DNA of 40,218 bases from Nesterenkonia cremea (GTDB lineage Bacteria; Actinomycetota; Actinomycetes; Actinomycetales; Micrococcaceae), in assembly GCF_014642675.1 (NCBI RefSeq), contig NZ_BMIS01000015.1, positions 33,188 to 73,405 of the forward strand, in the 5' to 3' direction. Numbering within the stretch: position 1 is the first letter of the stretch; each line of letters starts with the position of its first letter. Positions 16,591-27,193 of this stretch are shown piece by piece. A model generated the notes under the pieces. That model made no database searches and had not been told where the DNA came from. It saw nothing but the letters and a program-made list of their open reading frames with translations. A program made the translations under genes and the position numbers.

Positions 16591-16600
16591 GGCCGCTGCG

Positions 16601-17839
16601 ATGACTCTTCCGCCTCCACCGGCGGCCCCGGACTACAACGGCGCACACCTGCGTCAGATCCTGCCCTCCGTCGGTGCCGCCCTCGGTCTCAGCAGCGCCG
16701 AGGGCCAGGGGGAGTGTTTCGAGAACCGTCTGGGTCTGCCCGAGGCGAGCATCGCCGTGGTGCTCATGGTGGACGGGCTCGGCGATGAGCAGCTCGCCCG
16801 CCACACCGGTCATGCCCGCTTCCTGGCCTCGCGCTGGCGACGGGCGGCCACCGGCAGGGTCCTCGACGCCGGGGTCCCCTCCACCACCTCGGCCTCGCTG
16901 ACCTCCTTGGGCACCGGCCGGACACCGGGGGAGCACGGGCTCACCGGCTACAACGTCTATGCGCAGGACCTGGACCGCGTGGTGAACATGCTGGGCGGCT
17001 GGGATCCGGAGGTGGATCCGCGCAGCTGGCAGCCCCATGACTCCCTGCTGGCCCGGGCCGAACGGGCCGGAGCCGCCGTGGTCACAGTCTCCCGCCCCCA
17101 GTTCCAGGACTCACGACTCACCGAGGCCTCACTCTCCGGGGGCGAGTTCCTGGGTGCCAAACATATGGACGCGCGGTTCCGGCTGGCCGAGGACTGGATC
17201 TCCGGGCACCGTCTCCGCAAGGGCCAGGTCCGTCAGGGCGCGCCCACCCCGCTGATGGTCTACCTCTATGTCGATGAGCTGGATAAGACGGGCCATAAGT
17301 ATGGAGTGGACTCCGCGGAATGGATCCGCATGCTGGAGCTGCTCGATGCCGAGGCCGAACGGTTCTGCGCCGCCCTGGACAAGTTCTACGGCTCCCAGGC
17401 CCTGGTGCTGATGACCGCCGATCACGGCATGATCGACATCGCTGCGGAGAGCCGAATCGACCTCCAGGCGCTGGAGCAGCAGGAGCAGGATGAGCTGCTC
17501 GGTGCGGTGGAGCATGTGGCCGGTGAGCCCCGGTTCCTGCACCTGCACACCGCCGAAGGGCGAGAGGCTCAGGTGCAGGAGGCCTGGCAGCGAGCCTTCG
17601 GCGATCAGACCTGGGTGGTGCAGAAGCGCCAGGCCCTCGACGCCGGGTGGTTCGGTCCCGTGGAGGACCGGGTGCTCTCACGCATCGGCGATGTGCTGGT
17701 GGCCGTGCACGGTCCCATCGCCCTGTTCCACACGGCAGAAAGCGGTCCGGCTCCGCTGTCCATGGTGGGTCAGCACGGCTCGCTCACCGACGCCGAGAGG
17801 AAGGTCCCGCTGCTCTCGCTCAGCGGTCAGGAGATCTGA
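16601..17839 (+). CDS. Alkaline phosphatase superfamily / nucleotide pyrophosphatase-phosphodiesterase protein
   Basis: A 412-residue metalloenzyme of the type I phosphodiesterase fold. Visible metal and active-site elements are MVDGLGD (about 49-55), the threonine-nucleophile region VPSTTSASLTSLGTG (about 91-105), YVDELDKTGHKYG (about 219-231) and TADHGMIDI (about 270-278). The family hydrolyses phosphodiesters or nucleotide pyrophosphates; the real substrate is unknown. There is no signal peptide, so it is probably cytoplasmic. It follows DUF5998 by 10 nt and ends 3 nt before the convergent sepH stop. In many actinobacteria it neighbours sepH. Confidence 0.85.
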   Translation: MTLPPPPAAPDYNGAHLRQILPSVGAALGLSSAEGQGECFENRLGLPEASIAVVLMVDGLGDEQLARHTGHARFLASRWRRAATGRVLDAGVPSTTSASLTSLGTGRTPGEHGLTGYNVYAQDLDRVVNMLGGWDPEVDPRSWQPHDSLLARAERAGAAVVTVSRPQFQDSRLTEASLSGGEFLGAKHMDARFRLAEDWISGHRLRKGQVRQGAPTPLMVYLYVDELDKTGHKYGVDSAEWIRMLELLDAEAERFCAALDKFYGSQALVLMTADHGMIDIAAESRIDLQALEQQEQDELLGAVEHVAGEPRFLHLHTAEGREAQVQEAWQRAFGDQTWVVQKRQALDAGWFGPVEDRVLSRIGDVLVAVHGPIALFHTAESGPAPLSMVGQHGSLTDAERKVPLLSLSGQEI

Positions 17840-17842
17840 GAT

Positions 17843-19171
17843 TCAGTCCTTGCCGCCGAAGAGGATGTCATCCCACTTCGGCATCGAGGGACGGCGGGAG
17901 GAGGAACGCTTGCGGTGGCGGGGCTCGGGAGCCTCCTCGCGCTGCTCAGGCTCCTTCTGCTCCGGGGCCTCCTCGGGGGACGGTCCCTCGGTCTCTTCGC
18001 CGCCGTCCTCATAGGAGAAGCCCCAGGCATCGGTGCCTGCCGCGTCCTGCTCTTCGCTGTCCTCGGAGCGGTCCGCGCTGACCCCACTGTCCTCCAGCCC
18101 CGGGATCGGGCCGGTGAACTGCTCGTCCGGGTCGGCCCCCGGCTCCTGCTCGGGAGCCTCCACCGGGCGCAGGCGGGGCTCAACGGGTTCACCTTCGCCC
18201 TGCTCATCGCGGGTGAGCATGAGCGCCAGCTTCTCGTCTGACTCCTCATCGGCGCCCAAGCGCTGGCCGCGGCGGGCGCGCAGGACATCCAGCAGATCCT
18301 CATGCTCTCCGCCCTCGGCGCCGTCGCCGCTGGGCTGCGGCTCAGTGTTCTGCGAAGCCTCTGCGGCGGCCCGGCGGGCGGCGTCATGGCGGCGCTGCGG
18401 CTGCTGAGGCTCCCGCTGCGCGGACTCGTGAGCGGAGCGCGCGCGGTCCCGTGCAGCAGAAGGGGAGTGTTCGGCGTCGACGTCGAAGGGGGCATCCACC
18501 GCGGCCAGATGGCGGGAGCTGTCGCGGCGGCGGGTTTTGCCCGGCAGCGGCAGGGAGCTCAGCGACTCGGCCCAACGGTTGGCCGCAGTCAGCTGACGGG
18601 ACTCGGCGATGAAGGTCCATTCGGCCGGCGGCTGCAGCCCGATGCCGGCCCCGTGGGTCTCCGAGGAGCCCACATCGAACCAGCACTCCACCGTCCAGCG
18701 TCCGTCCTCACGGCGCCAGGCATCCCAGGAGACCGTCTTCAGCTCCACCTCCATGGCGCGCAGGCGGACTTTGACCATGGCCTCCAGGCTGGCGGGGGCG
18801 TCGCCGAAGGCCAGGCGGTGGTGTTCGGCGGTGGATGCGGCGGCCACCTCAGTGCTGCGGGCGCGCTGGGCGATATAGGAGCGTTCGGCCTGCACCGGAC
18901 CGGCGTAGCGCTCAACGTGTTTGTGGTCCAGGCCGGAGTCCTCCACGACCTGCGCCACCGAGTCGCCGGCGCGCAGCCGCGCCTGGATCTCACGGGGAGA
19001 CAGGGGAGCGGGGGAGTCGTCAGAGGAGGAGCTCTGCCGGGCGGCGCGGCCCGCGGCAGAGCGGAGAGCGTCATCGACAGGCAGCGCGTATTCGTTGCCA
19101 TCATCGTCTGAGAGGATCAGCTGATTCCGATTCTCCTCGTCGCCGACGCCGACGATGCGCAGGTGCTGCAT
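17843..19171 (-). CDS. sepH: SepH, FtsZ-associated cell division regulator (DUF3071)
   Basis: A 442-residue protein. The N-terminal DUF3071 region begins MQHLRIVGVGDEENRN and contains a helix-turn-helix-like stretch (REIQARLRAGDSVAQVVEDSG, roughly 60-80), then an alpha/beta part with VSWDAWRREDGRWTVECWF. From about residue 270 on it is a long, acidic, Pro/Glu/Arg-rich disordered tail. SepH binds FtsZ and promotes its assembly in Streptomyces and mycobacteria. The ATG at 19171 is preferred over the longer frame to 19339 because the conserved family N-terminus starts there and GGAGG lies 9 nt upstream. The gene is convergent with the phosphodiesterase gene and divergent from DUF4193. Confidence 0.92.
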   Translation of the reverse strand: MQHLRIVGVGDEENRNQLILSDDDGNEYALPVDDALRSAAGRAARQSSSSDDSPAPLSPREIQARLRAGDSVAQVVEDSGLDHKHVERYAGPVQAERSYIAQRARSTEVAAASTAEHHRLAFGDAPASLEAMVKVRLRAMEVELKTVSWDAWRREDGRWTVECWFDVGSSETHGAGIGLQPPAEWTFIAESRQLTAANRWAESLSSLPLPGKTRRRDSSRHLAAVDAPFDVDAEHSPSAARDRARSAHESAQREPQQPQRRHDAARRAAAEASQNTEPQPSGDGAEGGEHEDLLDVLRARRGQRLGADEESDEKLALMLTRDEQGEGEPVEPRLRPVEAPEQEPGADPDEQFTGPIPGLEDSGVSADRSEDSEEQDAAGTDAWGFSYEDGGEETEGPSPEEAPEQKEPEQREEAPEPRHRKRSSSRRPSMPKWDDILFGGKD

Positions 19172-19361
19172 GAGAGGCTTCCTCCGAAAAGACTGTGGAG
19201 ACCGCCGCCCCTGCTCACAGGCGGGTTTCGGGCCCGCCGGCCGGAGCGGCCGTCTCGCTTTCGCTTCTCGCCACTGTATCGCGGGGGAGACAGAATGGGG
19301 CCGCATCCTTCGAGCTTGACCCGAACGATTTTTGCTCACGGCTCAACATGCGTGTCCCGAT

Positions 19362-19391
19362 TTGTCCATACGCCCCCGGGGAGGGCACAAT
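19362..19391 (+). promoter_or_regulatory. DUF4193 promoter candidate
   Basis: TTGTCC (19362-19367), an 18-nt spacer, then CACAAT (19386-19391), about 50 nt before ATG 19440. This is one of the few promoters here with a recognisable -35 and a leader carrying a Shine-Dalgarno (GGAG, 8 nt from the ATG). The rest of the 19172-19439 gap shows no gene. Confidence 0.45.
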
Positions 19392-19439
19392 CTGTGCGAC
19401 CGATTAGGCCGTACGGACTCGAAGTGTGGAGCGACTCTC

Positions 19440-19739
19440 ATGGCAACTGATTACGATGCACCGCGTAAGAACGACGACGAGGTCAATGAGGACTCGATCG
19501 AAGAGCTGAAGAATCGCTCGAACAACCGCCAGTCCGCGGTGGTCGACGAGGATGAGGCTGAGGCCGCCGAGGGCTTTGAGCTGCCCGGCGCCGATCTCTC
19601 CGACGAAGAGCTTCAGGTGCGGGTCCTGCCCGCCCAGTCCGACGAGTTCACCTGCGGGGAGTGCTTCCTGGTCCGCCACCGTTCCCAGGTATCCCGGGAG
19701 CAGGGCGGAATGTTCATCTGCAAGGACTGCGACGCATAG
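19440..19739 (+). CDS. DUF4193 family zinc-ribbon protein
   Basis: A 99-residue acidic protein of a conserved actinobacterial family. The C-terminus has CGEC and, about 20 residues later, CKDC (the last four residues are CKDC-DA), a C-x2-C...C-x2-C zinc ribbon. The N-terminal two thirds are Asp/Glu-rich (MATDYDAPRKNDDEVNEDS). Family members resemble partners of RNA polymerase or DksA-type proteins only in the zinc motif; no function is established here. The ATG at 19440 has GGAG 8 nt upstream; the longer frame to 19332 lacks family support. It is divergent from sepH and convergent with DUF3093. Confidence 0.88.
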   Translation: MATDYDAPRKNDDEVNEDSIEELKNRSNNRQSAVVDEDEAEAAEGFELPGADLSDEELQVRVLPAQSDEFTCGECFLVRHRSQVSREQGGMFICKDCDA

Positions 19740-19793
19740 CAGAAGGAATCCTCCCCGCTGACCGCACTCGCCAAGAGGGTGTCGGCCCCCGGC

Positions 19794-20285
19794 TCAGCCG
19801 GTGGTGCTGACGCCCTCTTCGCGCACCTGCTCCGTGGAGCCCAGCGCCTTCAACAGCGCCTCCGGGTTGCGCGTGGAGAACAGCCAATAGGGAGTGGCGT
19901 CCTGCTCATCGGTGATCTCAGCGGTGACCACCGGACTGATCCAGCCGCGGATGCACTGGTAGGAGCGGGCGTCGAAGCCCGGGCCGAGCTGCTCCCGGGC
20001 GGCCTGTCCGCGGTGGGCGACGATGCGGCCCAGATGACCGGTCTCGATCTGCGCGCGACCCACACGCAGCCAGCCCTCGCGGACCTCGATGGTCGGGGTG
20101 GTGATGACCAGGGCGAAGACCAGCAGCAGGATGCCGGCGCCCATGGTCAGGAAGCCGAAGAACAGGTCGATGGGGAAGAAGATCAGGGAGACCGAGGCCC
20201 CGATGATCACTGCAGCGGTCCAAAGCCACCAGGAGGGCCACAGCTTCTCGGCGTAGTGCACGCCGTCGTCGTACTGAGTCGTCAT
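19794..20285 (-). CDS. DUF3093 family membrane protein
   Basis: A 163-residue protein typical of DUF3093: two membrane helices (about 18-38 and 42-62), then a soluble C-terminal part containing [12 protein letters not shown] and [10 protein letters not shown]. The family is confined to actinobacteria and normally lies beside dut, with which it is divergent here (starts 32 nt apart). Function is unknown. Some genomes place it in a block with DUF4193 and DUF3710, as seen here. No clear Shine-Dalgarno precedes ATG 20285 beyond AGGG too close to the start. Confidence 0.85.
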   Translation of the reverse strand: MTTQYDDGVHYAEKLWPSWWLWTAAVIIGASVSLIFFPIDLFFGFLTMGAGILLLVFALVITTPTIEVREGWLRVGRAQIETGHLGRIVAHRGQAAREQLGPGFDARSYQCIRGWISPVVTAEITDEQDATPYWLFSTRNPEALLKALGSTEQVREEGVSTTG

Positions 20286-20304
20286 ATCCCTATCGTCGCA
20301 TGAG

Positions 20305-20310
20305 TAGACT
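20305..20310 (+). promoter_or_regulatory. dut -10 element, leaderless
   Basis: TAGACT lies 7 nt before ATG 20318. The alternative in-frame ATG at 20300 lies upstream of this box, so 20318 is the likely start. Confidence 0.5.
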
Positions 20311-20317
20311 CAGTGGC

Positions 20318-20803
20318 ATGAGTCCGCAGACCTCCCCTGAGACGATCACACCTGAGAAGATCACCGTCCCCATCCGCCAGTTGGACCCCGAGCTCCCGGT
20401 GCCCGGCTACGCACACCCCGGCGACGCCGGTGCCGACCTGCTGGCCGCTGAGGACTTCGCCTTGGAGCCGGGGGAGCGCCGCCTGGTCCCCACCGGCATC
20501 GCCATCGCGCTGCCCGAGGGATGGGTGGGCCTGGTCCACCCGCGCAGCGGCTTAGCGGTCAGGCACGGAATCACCCTGGTCAACACCCCCGGCACCATCG
20601 ACGCCGGTTATCGTGGTGAGGTGAAGGTGTGCCTGCTGAACACGGATCGCGCTGGGACCGTGCACTTCAGCCGCGGAGACCGGATCGCCCAACTGGTGCT
20701 GCAGCGCATCGGCCAGGCCGACTTCGTGCCGGTGGCTGATCTCGAGGACAGCGCGCGCGGCGAAGGCGGCTTCGGCTCCACCGGACTCGGCTCGCAACAG
20801 TAA
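20318..20803 (+). CDS. dut: dUTP diphosphatase
   Basis: A 161-residue trimeric-type dUTPase that hydrolyses dUTP to dUMP and pyrophosphate, keeping uracil out of DNA and supplying dTMP synthesis. All five motifs are visible: [11 protein letters not shown] (1), [11 protein letters not shown] (2), [13 protein letters not shown] with the Asp and Tyr of the active site (3), [10 protein letters not shown] (4) and the C-terminal GEGGFGSTG (5). Length is normal. DUF3710 follows 19 nt downstream and is probably co-transcribed. The start at 20318 follows from the -10 position. Confidence 0.97.
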   Translation: MSPQTSPETITPEKITVPIRQLDPELPVPGYAHPGDAGADLLAAEDFALEPGERRLVPTGIAIALPEGWVGLVHPRSGLAVRHGITLVNTPGTIDAGYRGEVKVCLLNTDRAGTVHFSRGDRIAQLVLQRIGQADFVPVADLEDSARGEGGFGSTGLGSQQ

Positions 20804-20822
20804 GGAATTGAGGTCAATCCCC

Positions 20823-21704
20823 ATGCTCTTCGGAAAGAAGAAATCGAAGGACAAGGCCGCGGCGCCGCCGACGATCCGCGATGCGCTGAAGGAGGAGTCC
20901 GCAGCGGCCGATCAGGCGGAGGACGCCTCGGCCGAGACCGCTGAGGACGTTGCCGCCGCAGAGCAGGCGGAGACGAAGGGCGAGAACAAGTCCGCTTCCT
21001 TCTCCGCCGATGCGCCCCGGGTGGAGGGCCACGACCCCGAGGATTCGGCTGCCGACTCCGCTGAGGAGGAGACTTCGAGCGGGCCCTATGACGTCAGCGA
21101 GATCGAGTCGCGCAAGGGCTACATCGACTTCGGTTCGGTCATGATCCCCGGCGGCAAGGACCAGAAGGTCCGCCTGGACATCGACCAGAAGACCAAGCGT
21201 GTGGTGGCCCTGACCATTTCGGTGGGCCAGGCCAGCGTGCAGCTGCAGCCCTTCTCTGCGCCCAAGTCCGGCGGCACCTGGGATGAGGTGCGCCAGCAGA
21301 TCCAGGAATCTGTGGTCAAGCAGAAGGGCAAGGTCAAAGAGGCCGAGGGCCGCTTCGGCAAGGAGCTCGTCGCTCGGGTCCCCACCACGCTGAAGGACGG
21401 CCGCTCCGGCTGGCGCGTGGCCAGGTTCATCGGCTTCGAGGGCAACCGCTGGTTCCTGCGCGGCGTGGTCGGCGGCCGCGGCGCCATCGACCGCAGCGCG
21501 GCCCAAGAGGTGGAGGACCTCTTCTCCCGGATCGTCGTGGTCCGCGGAGATGACCCGATGCCCCCGCGTGAGCTTCTGCAGCTGCGTCCGCCGGAGGGCG
21601 CCAAGCGCGTCACCGTGCCGCGGAACCCGGCTCAGCGCCGCACCGGCGAGAGCCCGAACCCTGCCGCCGCCGACGTCTCTGCCTCGGGAGCGGCCGAACA
21701 GTGA
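20823..21704 (+). CDS. DUF3710 family protein
   Basis: A 293-residue protein. It starts with a Lys-rich tip (MLFGKKKSKDKA) and an acidic Ala/Glu region of about 90 residues. The conserved DUF3710 domain follows (about 95-265), with YIDFGSVMIPGG, VRLDIDQKTKRVVALT and WFLRGVVGGRGAID. The family is actinobacterial and of unknown function, regularly encoded next to dut. The ATG at 20823 has GAGG 9 nt upstream; the TTG at 20808 is unlikely. The stop overlaps the DUF3159 start (GTGA), so translation is coupled. It has no membrane segment. Confidence 0.88.
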   Translation: MLFGKKKSKDKAAAPPTIRDALKEESAAADQAEDASAETAEDVAAAEQAETKGENKSASFSADAPRVEGHDPEDSAADSAEEETSSGPYDVSEIESRKGYIDFGSVMIPGGKDQKVRLDIDQKTKRVVALTISVGQASVQLQPFSAPKSGGTWDEVRQQIQESVVKQKGKVKEAEGRFGKELVARVPTTLKDGRSGWRVARFIGFEGNRWFLRGVVGGRGAIDRSAAQEVEDLFSRIVVVRGDDPMPPRELLQLRPPEGAKRVTVPRNPAQRRTGESPNPAAADVSASGAAEQ

Positions 21705-22375
21705 GCACCGAAGACGTCGGACGGCAGCTCTCCAGCAGCGCGGCCTCGAAGCTTCACACCCGTGAGGACGGGTCGCTGAACGTCATGGCCTCCATCGGAG
21801 GCGTGCGCGGTCTGCTGGAGGCCGCACTCCCGGCGGCGTTCTTCCTGGTCACCTTCGTGGTGACCGATGACCTCGCCCCGGCGCTGATCATCGCCCTCGT
21901 CCTGGCGGGGGTCTTCGCTGTGGGCCGACTGCTGCAGCGCGGACCGCTGATCCAGTCCCTCTCCGGACTCGCCGGCGTCGGGATCTGTGCCTTGGCCGCC
22001 ATGTCCACCGGCGACGGCCGCGACTTCTACGCCCCCGGCTTCTTCATCAACGGGTCCTACATCCTGGCCTTCATCGTCTCCATCCTGGTGCGCTGGCCGA
22101 TCATCGGTCTGCTCTTCGGGCTGGTCCGCGGAGAAGGTATGGACTGGCGGAAGGACACGGTGCGCCGCCGCCGCTACGCCTTGGCCACCTGGATCATCGT
22201 GGTGGTCATGGCCGCCCGGCTGATCGTGCAGGTTCCCATGTACCTGGCCGACGACGTGGCCGCCCTGGGTGTGGCCCGGCTGGTGATGGGCATGCCGCTC
22301 TACGCGCTGGCCCTGTGGGTGTGCTGGATGATCACCCGCCCCGAACCGCAGATCGGACGTGAGAGCACCTCATGA
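21701..22375 (+). CDS. DUF3159 family membrane protein
   Basis: A 224-residue multi-spanning membrane protein of the actinobacterial DUF3159 family. About six hydrophobic segments are visible between residues 38 and 210, with the typical FFINGSYILAFIVSILVRWPIIG in the middle and a conserved charged loop (GEGMDWRKDTVRRRRY). The function is unknown; members are sometimes annotated as intracellular septation-like. It starts at GTG 21701 inside the DUF3710 stop and ends inside the start of the RNA methyltransferase gene (ATGA), so three genes in a row are translationally coupled. Confidence 0.86.
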   Translation: MSTEDVGRQLSSSAASKLHTREDGSLNVMASIGGVRGLLEAALPAAFFLVTFVVTDDLAPALIIALVLAGVFAVGRLLQRGPLIQSLSGLAGVGICALAAMSTGDGRDFYAPGFFINGSYILAFIVSILVRWPIIGLLFGLVRGEGMDWRKDTVRRRRYALATWIIVVVMAARLIVQVPMYLADDVAALGVARLVMGMPLYALALWVCWMITRPEPQIGRESTS

Positions 22376-23859
22376 CAGCTGCCCCCTCCGCGGACCAGCA
22401 GGTCCTCACGCTGGAAGTCGGCCCGATGGCCCATGGAGGTCACTGTGTGGCCCGCTATGAGGGCCGCGTGGTGTTCGTCCGCCACGCCATCCCCGGGGAG
22501 GTGGTGCGGGCCCGGCTGACCGAAGGCGGTGAGCAGGCGAAGTTCTGGCGCGCCGACGTCGTCGAGGTCGTCTCCGCCTCCGACTACCGGCGCCGGCACA
22601 TCTGGAAGCTGGCCGACTCGCTGCGGGCCGATGAGATGGGGCGCCTGCCGGTGGGCGGAGCTGAGTTCGGACACATCACCGATCAGCACCAGCGCCGGCT
22701 CAAGGGCCAGGTCTTCCGGGACACGCTGCAACGGATCGGAGGCATCTCGCTGCATGATCTGAACATCCCGCAGGAGCACGCCGACGGCGAGGTCCATGTG
22801 GAGGACATCAGCCGCCCGCACAGCAACGGGCTGCATTGGCGCACTCGGGTGAGCTTCGCCGTGGATCCCAACGGGATGCTGAGCATGAAGCCGCACCGCA
22901 GCAATGATCTGATCGAGCTGCGCGGCATGCCGCTGGCCGTGGCGGGCATCCACGAGAGCAGGATCTTCTCCGCCGACTTCCGCGGTGCCCACCGGGTGGA
23001 CGCTGTGGCTCCCGGCGGTGGGCGGGACCTGACTCTGGTGGTCCACACGGTGGCGCAGGGGCAGGACCAGGAGGGGCTGCGCGCCCGGCTTCACACTCTG
23101 GCCTCTGAGGACCCGTCCATCGCGAACGTCCTGCTGGCGGTGGCCGCTCCCGGTTCGGCGAACGGACGTCCCGCAGGCCGGCGCGGGCGCAATCAGCGCG
23201 GCCGCCGCAGCGACTCCACCAGTCCGGCGCGGGTGGACTATGAACTGCTCGCCGGAGACCGCACGGTCAGCGAGCCGCTGCCGGTGGGACCACATCGGGG
23301 CAGCTCAGCGGTGCAGCTGCGCCCCGAAGGCTTCTGGCAGGTCCACCGCGGCGCTCCCGAGGCGCTGGTCGGCGTCGTCGGGGAGATGGCCCGCAGTGCG
23401 GCGGGGGAGGCCGTCGTCGATCTCTATGCCGGTGCCGGGCTGTTCAGCGCCTGGGCCGCGCAGCAGGTGGGGAACAGCGGCCGTGTGCTCAGCGTGGAGG
23501 CCGCCGACGCCTCCAGCCGCAGCGCCGAGGAGCTCTTCGCTGAGATGGACCAGGTGCGCATCCTGCAGGCCCCTGTGGAGCGCTCCCTGGGTGATGTCCG
23601 AAGCTTCTTGGCGGAGGACGGACGGAGCGCCGGAACAGTGGTGCTGGACCCGCCGCGGGCCGGTGCCGGAACTCGGGTGATCGAGGGGTTGGATCAGACC
23701 GATGCGGCGCAGATCGTCTATGTCTCCTGTGAGCCCTCATCTTTCGCTCGAGATGCGAAAGAGCTGATCAGCCGCGGATGGCGGATGGATGGGCTGCGCG
23801 TGCTGGATCTCTATCCCAACACGCACCACATGGAGGCGGTGGCCTCCTTCACCCGCTGA
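22372..23859 (+). CDS. Class I SAM-dependent RNA methyltransferase (TrmA/RlmD-like)
   Basis: A 495-residue RNA m5U methyltransferase-like protein. It has an N-terminal TRAM-type beta-barrel (about 8-68), a middle domain, and a C-terminal Rossmann domain with the SAM motif VVDLYAGAGLFSAW, VLDPPRAGAG, and the catalytic cysteine C453 in VYVSCEPSSFARD. Relatives methylate C5 of uridine in tRNA or 23S rRNA. The four-cysteine iron-sulfur motif of RlmD-type enzymes is absent: the matching stretch (about 77-101) holds none of the usual cysteines. A basic, low-complexity insert (GRPAGRRGRNQRGRR) sits at about 261-280. The target base is not predictable. It is coupled to DUF3159 by ATGA. Confidence 0.88.
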   Translation: MTAAPSADQQVLTLEVGPMAHGGHCVARYEGRVVFVRHAIPGEVVRARLTEGGEQAKFWRADVVEVVSASDYRRRHIWKLADSLRADEMGRLPVGGAEFGHITDQHQRRLKGQVFRDTLQRIGGISLHDLNIPQEHADGEVHVEDISRPHSNGLHWRTRVSFAVDPNGMLSMKPHRSNDLIELRGMPLAVAGIHESRIFSADFRGAHRVDAVAPGGGRDLTLVVHTVAQGQDQEGLRARLHTLASEDPSIANVLLAVAAPGSANGRPAGRRGRNQRGRRSDSTSPARVDYELLAGDRTVSEPLPVGPHRGSSAVQLRPEGFWQVHRGAPEALVGVVGEMARSAAGEAVVDLYAGAGLFSAWAAQQVGNSGRVLSVEAADASSRSAEELFAEMDQVRILQAPVERSLGDVRSFLAEDGRSAGTVVLDPPRAGAGTRVIEGLDQTDAAQIVYVSCEPSSFARDAKELISRGWRMDGLRVLDLYPNTHHMEAVASFTR

Positions 23860-23924
23860 GGCCGTGCTGCGCGCGGCAGCCTCGCCGAGGACGTCATGGT
23901 GCACGTCACAGAGGCCCGAACGAG

Positions 23925-23930
23925 TAGGAT
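23925..23930 (+). promoter_or_regulatory. acnA -10 element
   Basis: TAGGAT in the 288-nt gap before acnA. It would give a leader of about 210 nt, unusually long for this window, where most messages look leaderless. No convincing -35 is seen, and no gene is supported in the gap. Confidence 0.45.
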
Positions 23931-24090
23931 GGACAGCGATACGGCCCTGAACGCTGTGGAGGGACATCAGACTCAGGCCTGGTCGCACCACTGACTCCGC
24001 CGACGGCGCCCGAGCTCACCGCTGAGCTGGGCCTCGAGGGGGAGGCGATCACGGCCTCTGCTGAACCTCCCCATCCATCGAAGGGCCGGC

Positions 24091-24114
24091 GTCCGTGAGA
24101 GCAGTCTCCCGGAC
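24091..24114 (+). promoter_or_regulatory. Hairpin in the acnA leader
   Basis: GTCCG/CGGAC and GAGA/TCTC stack into a stem with one mismatch and a GCAG loop, about 33 nt before the acnA start. A second, looser pairing (GGGGAGG near 24039 with CCTCCCC at 24066-24072) lies upstream. Together they could form a post-transcriptional control region; function is inferred only. Confidence 0.35.
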
Positions 24115-24147
24115 AGTGTCAGTCTGGCAACTACAGAGGAGTCCCGC

Positions 24148-26991
<2,844 letters not shown>

Positions 26992-27005
26992 TCGCCTGAC
27001 TGAAG

Positions 27006-27037
27006 AGGTGGCCGGTCAGCACCCTGACCGGCCACCT
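27006..27037 (+). terminator. acnA terminator
   Basis: A perfect 14-bp stem (AGGTGGCCGGTCAG with its complement) closes a CACC loop, 14 nt after the acnA stop. There is no T-tract, as is common for actinobacterial terminators. Confidence 0.75.
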
Positions 27038-27053
27038 GCTCAGAGCACCAGAT

Positions 27054-27163
27054 GACGACGGCGGCCGACTTCTCAGGATTTCTTGTGGGAGCGAAGGGTT
27101 TCGCGACACGCGGCAGCGTGGCGCGCTTCGCGATCTGAGGAAGAGAAGTCGGCCGCCGTCGTC
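27054..27163. repeat. Roughly 110-nt element bounded by perfect 21-bp inverted repeats
   Basis: The arms at 27054-27074 and 27143-27163 are exact reverse complements, and pairing continues outward with wobble and A-T pairs to about 27050/27167. The 68-nt centre holds a further stem (GCGAAG 27091-27096 with CTTCGC 27126-27131) enclosing CACGC-GGCA-GCGTG (27107-27120). It is separate from the acnA terminator. It could be a MITE-like insertion, a structured small RNA or an insulating terminator before dxs. No target-site duplication is obvious. Confidence 0.6.
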
Positions 27164-27181
27164 GTTTCATCTCAGACTTAC

Positions 27182-27187
27182 TAGAAT
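27182..27187 (+). promoter_or_regulatory. dxs -10 element, leaderless
   Basis: TAGAAT lies 6 nt before ATG 27194. No Shine-Dalgarno is present, so the dxs message probably starts at its AUG. Its -35 zone falls at the outer edge of the inverted-repeat element. Confidence 0.55.
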
Positions 27188-27193
27188 GGACGA

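Noticed and set aside
23956..23994. A 12-codon upstream frame (GTG to TGA) in the acnA leader
   Set aside because: It has no ribosome binding site, a weak start codon and no recognisable regulatory codon run.
24105..24125. CAGTGT near the acnA start, recalling the loop of an iron-responsive element
   Set aside because: The flanking bases do not form the required five-pair upper stem with a bulged C, so it is not a real IRE-like structure.
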